Positions 25,148 to 34,809 are shown, counted from the stretch's first letter. The stretch is DNA of 64,000 nucleotides from an uncultured Lachnospiraceae bacterium (GCA_947174505.1 CAMWJF010000008.1:35204-99203); one strand, 5' to 3'. Numbers and translations are program-made. Notes: generated by a model not told the origin, from the sequence alone.

Positions 25148-26902
25148 CTAAACCCTCTCTGGAGAATGCTTCGCATTCTCTGAATCGAGCGCGCGGGCGC
25201 CCGAATTTTTTATGGCCTGTTTGTTCTCATACATGCGGTCATCCGCAAGCTGGTAGATTTTTTCTATATTGCATTCTTTCGGACTGCAGGAGGCATAGCC
25301 GTAAGCGATGGACAGATGCAGATCAGGAATTTCCTCATTTTTCCGAAGGATACCGCTCCGAAACTCTCCTATCATGGAAGAGATTTTCCCTGAATCATCA
25401 GTTTCTACAATGGCGATAAATTCATCGCCGCCCATCCGTGCGACAATGCCATGGGGCTCAAAAGCATCGACGATCACATTGGCGGCGCTTCTGATCAGGA
25501 TATCCCCCTGTGCGTGCCCGTAGGTATCGTTGGTGATTTTCAGATTGTTCAGGTCAAAGCAGAAAACCGTATAGTGCGGATTTTCCTTCTCCTTGACGCG
25601 GGTCATGTACTCCATGCAGTAACGGCGGTTGTGGATCTGCGTCAGCTCGTCCGTGTATGCGCTTTTGATCAGGAAATTCCGTTCCGTCTCCTGCATCATT
25701 TTCTGCGTCAGGTTGAGATAGAAGGACACAAGGAGCAGAAAGATGAAGATGACAAGCCCCACGGAGGCGATGCCCTTTGTGGAGGAAATGGCGATGCCCA
25801 GGTAGCGGTCAAAGTAGTAGAAAACCAGATCATAGCTGACACAGCCCGAGAGCAGCAGCATACCGATCAGAAACAGCCGGTGCACGAGCTGCCGGGTGAT
25901 CCGCAGGTTCATAAATTCCACGATAATGAAGTAGACCAGATTGCACAAAATCAATACCTGCATGTACTTCAGTGTGGCCGCACAGTGAACCAGATCTATG
26001 GAGTGAAGTCCCAGAAAGACGGCGGTTACCATGATCTGTACGGTGAGGAGTATCCGGTATACCGTATACATAAGGGGCCGGTTTAACGCCAGCACATCCT
26101 CGCGCATATAGATGATCAGCGGGATGGGCGCCAGATACAGAGTCAGATACTCCAACAAACAGATCGTATAAAGAGGCATGGCAAAAATCAGGAGTACATT
26201 GTAGTAGCAGAGCGTCCACAGTCCGATGCAGACGGAGAACAGGGAAACGCATAAAACGCGCGAAAATTTCCCGGAAAATAGCAGGGCAAAAATTGTGATG
26301 CAGCAGGTGACAAGGCCAAAGATCGTCAGAAAACAGCCGAGAAACAGCGGTATCCTGTTTTCGGTCAGAATGACGCGGTATATGTTTTTCCATTCGTAGA
26401 CACGGATGGGGTCGAAGCGGGAGAAAGCCTTATCCTCCGCCACGGTAAACGCAAGCGTCAGCGTTTTCGCCGCGTAGTTGTCCGGCAGATCCACGGGCAG
26501 ATAACCGCTGCCGACTGTTTTCTGCCCGTCAATCCTGTCCCAGCCGTATTGGTGAATCTGCTCCCCGTCCAGATAAACCGTGACGGCAGCCTGTCTGATC
26601 TGCAGGACAAGCGCATGTCCGGTGCAGTCTGTATCCGCGGGAAAGGTTCTCTCCATAATAATGGTGTCGCCTTTGTTCACGGGCGCAAAACGGAAAGCGT
26701 CCAGCGAAACATTCTGCCAGGAGCGCTCATTGATGGTAATATCCCATGCGTCGTTCAGGGGAAGATATTGCGAAATGGCAGTATAATCACGGGAAAACAT
26801 GCCGTCGATAAAGGAGGTGGTGAAGTACAGGCTTAACAGGGCATAGACGATAAGCGCCGCTTTCAAAACGGTTTTACGGGTCAGTTTTTTCTTTTCTTTC
26901 AT
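25148..26902 (-). CDS. Membrane diguanylate cyclase with 7TMR-DISM-like sensor
   Basis: 584 residues. One N-terminal anchor is followed by an extracytoplasmic region of about 160 residues with a jelly-roll-like pattern (ITINERSWQNVSLDAFRF, VYLDGEQIHQYG), then seven hydrophobic helices (about 200-400), a short coil and a C-terminal GGDEF domain (ARMGGDEFIAIVE, DELTQIHNRRY). The active-site motif is intact, so it should make c-di-GMP. This is the 7TMR-DISM layout, usually a carbohydrate or small-ligand sensor. It follows hisJ by 31 bases on the same strand. The last 19 or so residues (from NSGARALDS) are encoded by a dispersed repeat rather than by native GGDEF sequence. Confidence 0.9.
   Translation of the reverse strand: MKEKKKLTRKTVLKAALIVYALLSLYFTTSFIDGMFSRDYTAISQYLPLNDAWDITINERSWQNVSLDAFRFAPVNKGDTIIMERTFPADTDCTGHALVLQIRQAAVTVYLDGEQIHQYGWDRIDGQKTVGSGYLPVDLPDNYAAKTLTLAFTVAEDKAFSRFDPIRVYEWKNIYRVILTENRIPLFLGCFLTIFGLVTCCITIFALLFSGKFSRVLCVSLFSVCIGLWTLCYYNVLLIFAMPLYTICLLEYLTLYLAPIPLIIYMREDVLALNRPLMYTVYRILLTVQIMVTAVFLGLHSIDLVHCAATLKYMQVLILCNLVYFIIVEFMNLRITRQLVHRLFLIGMLLLSGCVSYDLVFYYFDRYLGIAISSTKGIASVGLVIFIFLLLVSFYLNLTQKMMQETERNFLIKSAYTDELTQIHNRRYCMEYMTRVKEKENPHYTVFCFDLNNLKITNDTYGHAQGDILIRSAANVIVDAFEPHGIVARMGGDEFIAIVETDDSGKISSMIGEFRSGILRKNEEIPDLHLSIAYGYASCSPKECNIEKIYQLADDRMYENKQAIKNSGARALDSENAKHSPERV
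25157..25211. repeat. Dispersed hairpin repeat, copy B, inside a coding end
   Basis: GGAGAATGCTTCGCATTCTC followed by TGAATCGAGCGCGCGGG matches the second half of copy C (42840-42890). It spans the 3' end of the GGDEF gene and supplies its final codons and stop. Confidence 0.8.
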
Positions 26903-26933
26903 GGCAGAATCCTCTGTTGGATCATGGGGCGGG

Positions 26934-27752
26934 TTATAATTTATGGAAAGAAGGGCTTCTCTTTTTGTAGGTGGCATAATATTGAAACCCGCAGTCCTTT
27001 AGAATTTCGGCCGCCCGGTCAAAGGCGTGGGCGATCTGGCCGGGTTCATGGGCATCGCTCCCCGTGGTGATGATTTCGCCGCCGAGCGCCCGGTAGCGTT
27101 TCAGAATGCCGATGCAGGGATTAGGCTCCCGCATGCCCCTTGCTAGGGCGGCGGTATTGATCTCGATTCCTTTTTCCATGGCAATCAGTTCCGCTAAAAT
27201 CCGGTCAATTATTTCGCGGTACATCTCGTAAGAGTAGCCCTGATCCTTCGTGGGGCCGTAGCGCACCACATAGTCCAGATGGCCGTATATATCGAAATTG
27301 CTGTAAACTTTTAAATTTTCCAGAATGGATGTAAAGTATTCCCGGTAAGCCTCCTCCTGGGAACGCCCCTCATAAAATGCGGGATAATAAGGGTCCTTTT
27401 TGTGGCACAGATGGGAGGAGCCGATGATAAAGTCGTAATCGTGTTCTTTGGCAAAGGCTGCGTTTCTTTTGGAAAGATGGGGCTGCAATCCCAGCTCAAC
27501 GCCGAAAAAGAGTGCGATTTTATGTGCGTATTTTTCACGGAGTTTCAAAAAATCATAAAGGTAGGCATCGGGATTTACTTCAAAGAATCCTGCCGTTTCG
27601 CGGGCAGTCACCGGATAGTCAAAGTCGTTGTGTTCCGTAAAACACATTTCGGTCAGTCCCCGTTCGATCCCCTTAAGGATCATCTGCTCCATGGGTGTGT
27701 CGGAATCCCCCGAAAAGGAGGAGTGTAAGTGAAAGTCTGCTGTGATAGGCAT
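26934..27752 (-). CDS. hisJ: PHP-family histidinol-phosphatase
   Basis: 272 residues. The PHP metal motifs are present in order: ADFHLHSSFSGD, FTEHNDF, GVELG, IGSSHLCHK, DIYGHLDYVVRYG and TTGSDAHEP. The IGSSH and lengths fit the HisJ type, which removes phosphate from histidinol phosphate in histidine synthesis. AAAGGAGTTTTCT precedes the ATG. No his operon gene is nearby; it is followed by the GGDEF membrane gene. A broader PHP phosphoesterase role cannot be ruled out. Confidence 0.85.
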   Translation of the reverse strand: MPITADFHLHSSFSGDSDTPMEQMILKGIERGLTEMCFTEHNDFDYPVTARETAGFFEVNPDAYLYDFLKLREKYAHKIALFFGVELGLQPHLSKRNAAFAKEHDYDFIIGSSHLCHKKDPYYPAFYEGRSQEEAYREYFTSILENLKVYSNFDIYGHLDYVVRYGPTKDQGYSYEMYREIIDRILAELIAMEKGIEINTAALARGMREPNPCIGILKRYRALGGEIITTGSDAHEPGQIAHAFDRAAEILKDCGFQYYATYKKRSPSFHKL

Positions 27753-27866
27753 AGAAAACTCCTTTCCGCGCAAGCGGAAAACACTTTTATTATTTTACCA
27801 CAAGTATAATTGATGTGGGAAAAAATTACAAACATTTTATAGTGCAAATGTGTGGCGGCGTTCCTT

Positions 27867-27896
27867 TTGACTTATGGATTTTGACGGGTGTATAAT
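27867..27896 (+). promoter_or_regulatory. Promoter of the hscC-like operon
   Basis: TTGACT (27867-27872), 18 bases, TATAAT (27891-27896), about 60 bases before the start codon. No CIRCE or other heat-shock palindrome is visible. Confidence 0.65.
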
Positions 27897-27955
27897 CAAA
27901 CAGGGATACGGGGTTTTTGCCGTTTGCAAAATGAGAGAAGATGGGGGAGCTTATC

Positions 27956-29632
27956 ATGGCAATTATCGGAATTGATTTGGGGACGACCAACAGTCTGGCA
28001 TGTGTCTGTCAGGACGGCAGGGCGGTTTTAATTCCCAATTCTTTAGGGGAAAATCTGACGCCCAGTGCGGTCAGCGTGGATGAAAACGGGGAAATCTGCG
28101 TGGGCGCCGTGGCGAAGGAGCGGCTGATTTCCCACCCGGAGGCTTCGGCATCCTCTTTTAAACGACATATGGGGACGAATAAGACATTTACGCTGGCGGA
28201 AAATGACTTTACGCCGCAGGAGCTTTCCTCTTTCGTTCTGCGTCAGCTTAAGGAGGATGCGGAGCGGTATCTGGGGGAAGAGGTGACGGAAGCTGTCATC
28301 AGCGTTCCGGCTTATTTCAACGACAACCAGAGATATGCCACCAAGGAGGCCGGAAGACTGGCGGGCATCCATGTGGAAAGGCTTGTCAACGAGCCTTCCG
28401 CCGCTGCTCTTACGGCAAGCCGGATCAGTGGGGAAGAGGAAGGTTCTTACCTGATCTTTGATTTCGGCGGCGGGACGCTGGATGTGTCTGTGGTGGATTA
28501 TTTTGACAACGTGATAGAGATCGTTGCCGTCAGCGGCGACAACCGATTGGGCGGCGATGATTTTGACGAGGTTATTGCCAGAAGCTTCTGCGCCCATCAT
28601 CATATGGACTATGACGGGCTGGATCAACAGAAAAAGGCCACGCTTCTGCGCCTGTCTGAGAAGTGCAAAAGGGATCTGAGTGAGCGGGAAGAGACAGTGC
28701 TTGTATGGGAGGCGGAGGAGAAAAAGATGCCTTTAAATAATCTTCTCCTTGCAGGGCTTTCGCAGAACTTGCTTGACCGTATCAGTCAAGTGGTTGACAC
28801 GGCGCTTCGGGACAGTGCCCGGTCAATCGATGAGATCGACGAGATCGTTCTGGTGGGCGGCTCTTCCAGAATGCCGGTGATCTCCCTCTATCTGCAGACA
28901 CAGATGAAAAGAAAGCCGGGCATGGTCGCTTCCCCAGACGAGGTGGTTGCCATGGGGGTTGGCATCTATGCCGGAATCAAAGAGCGGAAGCAGGATATCA
29001 AAGATTTGGTTTTGACAGATATCTGTCCTTTTACCTTAGGTGTCAGTGTGGTAAATTATGTGGACAATGATAATCCGATTATGTCCGCGGTGATAGAGAG
29101 AAACAGTGTGCTTCCCTGTTCCAGGACTGCGCATTATACCAATTCCTGTGACAATCAGTGTCAGATTGAAATCGGTATCTTTCAGGGAGAGTCCTATTAT
29201 TGTCAGGAGAATCTGAAACTGGGCGTCATTGAGATGGAGATTCTTCCTGTTAAAAAGGGGGAGGCATGTCTGGAAGTAAGGTTTACCTATGATATTGACG
29301 GCATTCTGGAAGTTGAGGTAACGGACTGTCGGACGAAGCAGATGAGGAGAAAAGTGCTGGCCAGCGAAAACCTGCGGCTGTCGGAGGAAGAGATAGAGAG
29401 CCGTCTGGAAGAACTGCGGACATATAAGCTGATGCCCTGCGGCGGCATACGGACGAAAATAGTGATGGCGAGAGGGGAGAGGCTGTATGCCCAGACGCTT
29501 GGCGTAAGAAGGCAGCAGGTTTCCGTTATGATGCAGAAAATCCAGAAAGCTGTCGCAAGCCGGAACGACCAGCTGATTGCCAAATGCCTGAAAGAGGCGG
29601 AGGATATTTTTGACCGTCTGGAAGAATGGTAG
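27956..29632 (+). CDS. hscC: HscC-type Hsp70 chaperone
   Basis: 558 residues, shorter than DnaK (about 610). The ATPase domain is complete (IGIDLGTTNSLACV, PAYFNDNQRYATKEAGRLAG, FDFGGGTLDVSVVD, VLVGGSSRMP). The substrate-binding part lacks the long helical lid and the C-terminal EEVD-like end. This matches the specialised HscC subfamily rather than the housekeeping DnaK. In E. coli, HscC (YbeW) works with the J-proteins DjlB and DjlC. The gene directly downstream here is just such a J-protein, 18 bases away, which supports the assignment. GGGGGAG precedes ATG 27956. Client proteins are unknown. Confidence 0.85.
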   Translation: MAIIGIDLGTTNSLACVCQDGRAVLIPNSLGENLTPSAVSVDENGEICVGAVAKERLISHPEASASSFKRHMGTNKTFTLAENDFTPQELSSFVLRQLKEDAERYLGEEVTEAVISVPAYFNDNQRYATKEAGRLAGIHVERLVNEPSAAALTASRISGEEEGSYLIFDFGGGTLDVSVVDYFDNVIEIVAVSGDNRLGGDDFDEVIARSFCAHHHMDYDGLDQQKKATLLRLSEKCKRDLSEREETVLVWEAEEKKMPLNNLLLAGLSQNLLDRISQVVDTALRDSARSIDEIDEIVLVGGSSRMPVISLYLQTQMKRKPGMVASPDEVVAMGVGIYAGIKERKQDIKDLVLTDICPFTLGVSVVNYVDNDNPIMSAVIERNSVLPCSRTAHYTNSCDNQCQIEIGIFQGESYYCQENLKLGVIEMEILPVKKGEACLEVRFTYDIDGILEVEVTDCRTKQMRRKVLASENLRLSEEEIESRLEELRTYKLMPCGGIRTKIVMARGERLYAQTLGVRRQQVSVMMQKIQKAVASRNDQLIAKCLKEAEDIFDRLEEW

Positions 29633-29650
29633 AAACACAAGGAGTGCCAC

Positions 29651-31216
29651 ATGAATATCTGGAATATACTGGACATAGAGCCGACCACCGATAAAAGGGC
29701 CATCCGAAAAGCCTATGCGGCGAAGACAAAAGAGACTCACCCAGAGGATGCGCCAGAGGAGTTTAAGCGGCTGCACGAGGCGTATCAGGCGGCGCTCGTG
29801 TACGCAGATTATGTCAGACAGGTCGGTCAGTCCGGCGGCAGCGTGACATCATTTTACATAGCGGCAGAAAGTACCGCGGATGACGCAGGCGGGGATCCTG
29901 TCGGAAACGCAGGGGAAGACGCTGCGGAGAATACAGGGGAATCCGAAACGGCGCGCACAGAGGAAATCACAGAGGAGCCGGGACGGGAAAATTTACGTGC
30001 TTACTTTAAGGAGAATCAGGAAAAGCAGTTTCGGTGCGTCGACGCTTTTTTGAAATTCTGGAAAGCGTTTGAATGTCCCTATCGCAATATGCGGGAGCTG
30101 GAAAGGCTGAGGGAGTATCTTTCTTCGGAGGAATTCCGTAACATCCGTTATCATCCGAGGGTACTGCAAGTGCTGGCGGATGAGATCGACGATAAATTTT
30201 ATTATGGAATTGATGAGGTGAAGATGCTCTTCTGGGAAGCATACGGCTTTCAGGAGGATGAGGAGACCGCATATCAGGGAGACCGGCAGCGTCTGTGGGG
30301 AAGTCTGTATCCGGCGTTTAAAAAGCGGCAGCAGACAATACGAAACGAGCAGAGAAGGGCAAAAAGGAATAAGCGCATATGCCTTTTGGCCGGCATTGCG
30401 GCAGCAGCCGCTGTTGTGAGCTGCATTCTTGCTTTTGCTGATAAGCACATACAGAGAGGGCAGGAACGTCTTAATCTGATCGATTATATGGAGCGGCAAT
30501 ATCCGGGGACGACCTTTTCTGAGCCGGATCTTTTGGGGAAAGAAGGCTTTGACGGCGGCAACGTTTATAACTTGCGTTCATTGGACCATCCCGGCCTGGC
30601 TGTCACCGCGACGGTGGAATACCGGTATGTGGAGGGAGAGAAGACTTGTCTGGTGAAGGAAGATTATACCCGGCAGCTTTTTGGATTTTATGCTGCACAG
30701 TATGGACTGGATGCGGGAACTGCACCTTTCACGGCGGAGACAAACGCGCTTTTTTATCAGGATATTGAGGAACTGGACGCTTTTTGTGGGAAAGTGGAAA
30801 AAATGTTTCGGGAGCAGGAAGAACTGCAGGTGATATCAGAGGTGGCTATTCTGGCGAAACCGGCGATGTTTTCGACGATCCTGTTATATGGCGGCGTATC
30901 GGGGTTTCCGTTTGCGGACAATCAGATTTATGATCTCAGGGACATGAAGGCGGAGGAGCTTTCTGCCGCCCTTCGGGAAGTGTACATGCTTTATATGTTC
31001 CAATACGAGTCGTGGAACATTACGGTTGAGCAGTATCGGGAATGGGGAACGGCATACGAACAGATTTGTAAAAAATGGGAGAACGGTGACGGGGAATGGC
31101 ATGAGGTGTACGATCCGGATACGGGGGAGCATCTCTGCCGGATTTTTCTTTTTACCTACTGTTTTTACGGAGGACACTATGACACGACAATAATATACCC
31201 AGTGTGCCCAAAATGA
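29651..31216 (+). CDS. Membrane J-domain protein, DjlB/DjlC-like partner of HscC
   Basis: 521 residues. An N-terminal J domain (NIWNILDIEPTTDKRAIRKA, residues 1-55) carries H30-P31-E32 in place of the usual HPD, a variant shared with DjlB/DjlC. An acidic Gly/Glu-rich spacer follows, then a helical region (about 110-235), one membrane helix near 241-262 (LLAGIAAAAAVVSCILAF, preceded by RRAKRNKR), and a C-terminal domain of about 255 residues outside the membrane if the N-terminus is inside. That domain is unrecognised. The gene forms a clear pair with the Hsp70 before it. Its stop overlaps the start of a 56-codon frame. Confidence 0.8.
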   Translation: MNIWNILDIEPTTDKRAIRKAYAAKTKETHPEDAPEEFKRLHEAYQAALVYADYVRQVGQSGGSVTSFYIAAESTADDAGGDPVGNAGEDAAENTGESETARTEEITEEPGRENLRAYFKENQEKQFRCVDAFLKFWKAFECPYRNMRELERLREYLSSEEFRNIRYHPRVLQVLADEIDDKFYYGIDEVKMLFWEAYGFQEDEETAYQGDRQRLWGSLYPAFKKRQQTIRNEQRRAKRNKRICLLAGIAAAAAVVSCILAFADKHIQRGQERLNLIDYMERQYPGTTFSEPDLLGKEGFDGGNVYNLRSLDHPGLAVTATVEYRYVEGEKTCLVKEDYTRQLFGFYAAQYGLDAGTAPFTAETNALFYQDIEELDAFCGKVEKMFREQEELQVISEVAILAKPAMFSTILLYGGVSGFPFADNQIYDLRDMKAEELSAALREVYMLYMFQYESWNITVEQYREWGTAYEQICKKWENGDGEWHEVYDPDTGEHLCRIFLFTYCFYGGHYDTTIIYPVCPK

Positions 31217-31383
31217 GCCGTATGATGACCGTGGGGAGTGCCTATTATTTTCTGCAGGATCAGGGTGCAGATCTGACCGTCAATGAGGACGGCAGCGGAT
31301 TCAGTGTAAGTTTTTACGGGACGGAAACACAGTTCGGATATGAGCCGGAAGTAGAGTTTGACGATTTGCAGCATTGCTATTAA
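31213..31383 (+). CDS. Small ORF overlapping the J-protein stop
   Basis: 56 residues from an ATG that overlaps the J-protein stop as ATGA. It reads MSRMMTVGSAYYFLQDQG and ends GYEPEVEFDDLQHCY. There is no separate ribosome site, so translation would have to be coupled. Composition resembles the extracytoplasmic end of the J-protein, and the piece may be the original C-terminus of that protein, cut off by a frameshift. I cannot decide between the two. Confidence 0.4.
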   Translation: MSRMMTVGSAYYFLQDQGADLTVNEDGSGFSVSFYGTETQFGYEPEVEFDDLQHCY

Positions 31384-31423
31384 AGTTTTTGCGGTTATTT
31401 CCCAATTATTTTTGAATTACGTC

Positions 31424-31503
31424 TTGAATTTTTGGGACAAATTGGGTAAAATATAGTCGTTGACAAAATTTTGTCAATCTTATCCAATTTGATTGACAAA
31501 ATT
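31424..31503 (+). promoter_or_regulatory. gap promoter with repeated TTGACAAAAT operator arms
   Basis: TTGAAT (31424-31429), 17 bases, TAAAAT (31447-31452) is a good sigma-A promoter. At its predicted start point lies TTGACAAAATTTTGTCAA (31460-31477), a perfect 18-base palindrome, and a third arm ATTGACAAAAT follows at 31492-31502. Three evenly similar arms indicate a cooperative repressor of the glycolytic operon. The protein is not identified in this window. Confidence 0.65.
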
Positions 31504-31547
31504 ATATAGCAAAGTAACAAAATAACAAGATTCAGGAGGAACGAAAA

Positions 31548-32549
31548 ATGGCAGTAAGAGTAGCGATTAATGGTTTTGGCCGTATCGGTCGTCTGGCGTT
31601 CAGACAGATGTTCGGAGCAGAGGGTTATGAGGTTGTAGCGATCAACGACCTGACCAGCCCGAAGATGCTTGCGCACCTGTTAAAGTATGATTCTTCCCAG
31701 GGTAAATACGCTCTGGCTGATACCGTATCCGCAGGCGAGGATTCCATTACGGTTGATGGTAAGACATTAAAGATCTACAAAGAGCCCGACGCAAACAACT
31801 GCCCTTGGGGTGAGCTCAAGGTTGACGTTGTTCTGGAGTGCTCCGGCTTCTACACCAGCAAAGAGAAGGCTCAGGCCCACATCAATGCAGGCGCAAGAAA
31901 GGTTGTTATCTCTGCTCCCGCAGGAAACGATCTTCCTACTATCGTATACAATGTAAACCACGAGACACTGAAGGCTGACGATACCATCATTTCCGCAGCA
32001 TCCTGCACAACGAACTGTCTGGCTCCTATGGCTAAGGCGCTTAACGATCTGGCAGGCATCAAGTCCGGTATCATGAGCACGATCCACGCTTACACAGGCG
32101 ATCAGATGATCCTTGACGGTCCCCAGAGAAAGGGTGACCTGAGAAGATCCCGCGCAGGTGCAGTGAATATCGTTCCCAACAGCACAGGCGCTGCAAAGGC
32201 TATCGGCCTTGTTATCCCTGAGCTGAACGGCAAGCTGATCGGTTCCGCACAGCGTGTGCCTACCCCTACAGGTTCCACCACCATTCTGGTTGCAACCGTA
32301 GAGAAGTCCGTAACCAAGGACGAGATCAATGCGGCTATGAAGGCAGCAGCTACCGAGTCCTTCGGTTACAACGAGGATGAGATCGTTTCTTCCGATATCG
32401 TAGGCAGCACCTATGGTTCCATCTTCGACGCTACCCAGACCATGGTAGGCGAGGACAATCTGGTACAGGTTGTTTCCTGGTATGACAATGAGAACAGCTA
32501 CACCTCTCAGATGGTTCGTACCATCAAGTATTTCTCTGAGTTAAACTAA
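31548..32549 (+). CDS. gap: Glyceraldehyde-3-phosphate dehydrogenase
   Basis: 333 residues. NAD-binding [15 protein letters not shown], catalytic [17 protein letters not shown] (the first Cys after SAAS is the nucleophile), and [13 protein letters not shown] are all intact. This is the type I phosphorylating enzyme of glycolysis. Codon use is strongly biased (many AAG, GAG, GCA, CTG), as expected for a very highly expressed gene. TCAGGAGGAACGAAAA is a near-ideal ribosome site. It heads gap-pgk-tpiA. Confidence 0.98.
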   Translation: MAVRVAINGFGRIGRLAFRQMFGAEGYEVVAINDLTSPKMLAHLLKYDSSQGKYALADTVSAGEDSITVDGKTLKIYKEPDANNCPWGELKVDVVLECSGFYTSKEKAQAHINAGARKVVISAPAGNDLPTIVYNVNHETLKADDTIISAASCTTNCLAPMAKALNDLAGIKSGIMSTIHAYTGDQMILDGPQRKGDLRRSRAGAVNIVPNSTGAAKAIGLVIPELNGKLIGSAQRVPTPTGSTTILVATVEKSVTKDEINAAMKAAATESFGYNEDEIVSSDIVGSTYGSIFDATQTMVGEDNLVQVVSWYDNENSYTSQMVRTIKYFSELN

Positions 32550-32575
32550 GAAATAGAAAATAGAGAGAGAATCAA

Positions 32576-32606
32576 AGAGGCTCGGCCGCTGGGCCGGGTC
32601 TCTTTT
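32576..32606 (+). terminator. Hairpin between gap and pgk (partial terminator)
   Basis: AGAGGCTCGGCC pairs with GGCCGGGTCTCT and is followed by a short TTTT. It would let some transcripts stop after gap, or protect the gap message, giving more gap than pgk. Confidence 0.65.
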
Positions 32607-32644
32607 CGGTAAGGGATTGTTTCATTGAAAAGGAGGATATATAC

Positions 32645-33877
32645 ATGTCATTAAACAAGAAATCGGTAGACGATATTAACGTGAAGGGCAAACGCGTTCT
32701 GGTGAGATGCGACTTTAACGTACCCCTGAAGGAGGGCAAGATCACGGACGAGACCCGTATCGTGGCAGCGCTTCCCACCATTAATAAGCTCCTTGCTGAC
32801 GGCGGCAAGGTAATCCTTTGCTCTCATCTGGGCAAGGTTAAGAACGGCCCCAACGAGGGCGAGTCTCTGGCTCCCGTGGCGGAGAGACTTTCCGAGAAGC
32901 TTGGCAAGCCCGTTAATTTCGTGAAGGATGACAATGTAACCGGCGAGGCTGCTACGGCTGCTGTTGCGGCTATGAACGAAGGGGATGTGGTTCTTTTACA
33001 GAATACCCGTTTCCGCGGCAAAGAGGAGACCAAGCCGAAGGAGGCAGGAGAGGCTTTCGCGAAGGAGCTGGCTGATCTGGCTGACGTTTATGTGTGCGAC
33101 GCGTTCGGTTCCGCCCACAGGGCACATGCGTCCGTTGCTGTTGTCACCAAGTTTATCACAGAGAAGGGCGGCGAGAATGCTGTCGGCTATCTGATGCAGA
33201 AGGAAATTGATTTCCTCGGCAATGCTGTAGAGAATCCCGTAAGACCTTTCGTGGCAATCCTCGGCGGTGCGAAGGTTGCGGATAAGCTGAACGTAATCAA
33301 CAACCTGTTAGAGAAGTGCGATACCCTGATTATCGGCGGTGGTATGGCATTCACCTTCTTAAAGGCGAAGGGCTATGAGATCGGCAACTCTCTGGTAGAC
33401 GATGAGAAGCTTGACTATTGTAAAGAGATGATGGAGAAGGCGGAGAAGCTGGGTAAGCAGCTCTTACTTCCCATTGACACCGGCGTGGCATCCGGGTTCC
33501 CGAATCCTATCGATGCTCCTATTGATGTAGAGTATGTAGATTCCGACCAGATTCCTGCCGACAAGGAAGGTCTTGACATCGGTCCCAAGACACAGGAGCT
33601 TTTCGCGAACGCGGTAAAGAGCGCGAAGACCGTTGTATGGAACGGACCTATGGGTGTGTTCGAGAATCCTACTCTGGCTAAGGGTACCATCGCTGTTGCA
33701 AAGGCGCTGGCTGAGACGGATGCCACCACCATCATCGGCGGCGGTGATTCCGCAGCGGCATGCAACCAGCTCGGTTTTGCAGACAAGATGTCCCACATTT
33801 CCACTGGTGGCGGCGCTTCCCTTGAGTTCTTAGAGGGCAAGGAGCTTCCCGGCGTTATGGCAGCAGATGACAAGTAA
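32645..33877 (+). CDS. pgk: Phosphoglycerate kinase
   Basis: 410 residues. [15 protein letters not shown] opens the N-domain. [30 protein letters not shown] and [13 protein letters not shown] segments form the nucleotide-binding half, and [13 protein letters not shown] closes it. It transfers phosphate from 1,3-bisphosphoglycerate to ADP. Highly biased codons like gap. AAAAGGAGGATATATAC is the ribosome site. Second gene of the glycolytic operon. Confidence 0.98.
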   Translation: MSLNKKSVDDINVKGKRVLVRCDFNVPLKEGKITDETRIVAALPTINKLLADGGKVILCSHLGKVKNGPNEGESLAPVAERLSEKLGKPVNFVKDDNVTGEAATAAVAAMNEGDVVLLQNTRFRGKEETKPKEAGEAFAKELADLADVYVCDAFGSAHRAHASVAVVTKFITEKGGENAVGYLMQKEIDFLGNAVENPVRPFVAILGGAKVADKLNVINNLLEKCDTLIIGGGMAFTFLKAKGYEIGNSLVDDEKLDYCKEMMEKAEKLGKQLLLPIDTGVASGFPNPIDAPIDVEYVDSDQIPADKEGLDIGPKTQELFANAVKSAKTVVWNGPMGVFENPTLAKGTIAVAKALAETDATTIIGGGDSAAACNQLGFADKMSHISTGGGASLEFLEGKELPGVMAADDK

Positions 33878-33904
33878 AATATAAAATATAAGGAGATTAC
33901 TACA

Positions 33905-34651
33905 ATGGCTAGAAGAAGAATTATCGCCGGTAACTGGAAGATGAACATGACTCCCAGCGAGGCTGTTGCGCTCTGTGCGACATTAAAGGATCTGGTAGTG
34001 AACGATGCGGTTGACGTGGTTTACTGCGTACCCGCGATCGACATTGTACCTGTGGCTGAGGCGGTGAAGGGCACCAACGTACATGTGGGCGCTGAGAACT
34101 TCTATATCGAGGACAAGGGCGCGTACACGGGCGAGATTTCCGCTCCCATGCTGAAAGACGCGGGCGTGGAGTATGTGATCATCGGCCACTCCGAGAGAAG
34201 AGAGTACTTCAGGGAGGACGACGCTTTCCTGAACAAGAAGGTGCTTAAGGCGCTGGAGGCAGGCCTTGTGCCAATCCTCTGCTGTGGCGAGTCCTTAGAG
34301 CAGAGAGAGATGAATGTGACCATGGACTGGATCAGATTACAGATCAAGTCCGATCTGGCAGGCGTTACCGCTGATCAGGTGAAGGGCATGGTTATCGCTT
34401 ACGAGCCGATCTGGGCAATCGGAACCGGCAAGACTGCTACTTCCGATCAGGCACAGGAAGTATGTAAGGGCATCCGCGACTGCATCGCTGAGATGTATGA
34501 TGCGGCTACCGCAGAGGCGGTGCGCATCCAGTACGGCGGCTCCATGAACGCATCCAATGCGGCGGAGCTTCTGTCAAAGCCTGATATCGACGGCGGCCTG
34601 ATCGGCGGCGCTTCCCTGAAGCCTGATTTCGGGCAGATTGTGAACGCTTAA
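33905..34651 (+). CDS. tpiA: Triosephosphate isomerase
   Basis: 248 residues. [15 protein letters not shown] (catalytic Lys in NWKMN), [13 protein letters not shown] (catalytic His), [14 protein letters not shown] (catalytic Glu) and [17 protein letters not shown] (phosphate loop) are all present. Converts dihydroxyacetone phosphate and glyceraldehyde-3-phosphate. Ribosome site TAAGGAGATTACTACA. It lies 28 bases behind pgk. The usual next gene, phosphoglycerate mutase, is missing; the AT-rich cassette begins here instead. Confidence 0.98.
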   Translation: MARRRIIAGNWKMNMTPSEAVALCATLKDLVVNDAVDVVYCVPAIDIVPVAEAVKGTNVHVGAENFYIEDKGAYTGEISAPMLKDAGVEYVIIGHSERREYFREDDAFLNKKVLKALEAGLVPILCCGESLEQREMNVTMDWIRLQIKSDLAGVTADQVKGMVIAYEPIWAIGTGKTATSDQAQEVCKGIRDCIAEMYDAATAEAVRIQYGGSMNASNAAELLSKPDIDGGLIGGASLKPDFGQIVNA

Positions 34652-34694
34652 TGAAAGGCGTTTTTCAGAGTTATAGGGCATGAAAGATTCATAG

Positions 34695-34738
34695 GAACTC
34701 ACTTCGACAATGTCGTACAGCGCGGAGTGAGTTCTTTT
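34695..34738 (+). terminator. Terminator after tpiA; left boundary hairpin of the AT-rich cassette
   Basis: GAACTCACT pairs with AGTGAGTTC around a 22-base loop and ends in TTTT. The same hairpin in changed form stands at 36979-37025, on the far side of the cassette. Confidence 0.8.
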
Positions 34739-34753
34739 GAATGGAGCTGGATA

Positions 34754-34782
34754 TTGATAAATCAAATGTTTTATAGTAATAT
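34754..34782 (+). promoter_or_regulatory. Promoter of the ATPase/STAS cassette
   Basis: TTGATA (34754-34759), 17 bases, TAATAT (34777-34782). It begins 15 bases after the boundary hairpin, so the cassette carries its own promoter. Confidence 0.6.
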
Positions 34783-34809
34783 ACTAATAAGGTCATACTG
34801 ATTACTATA

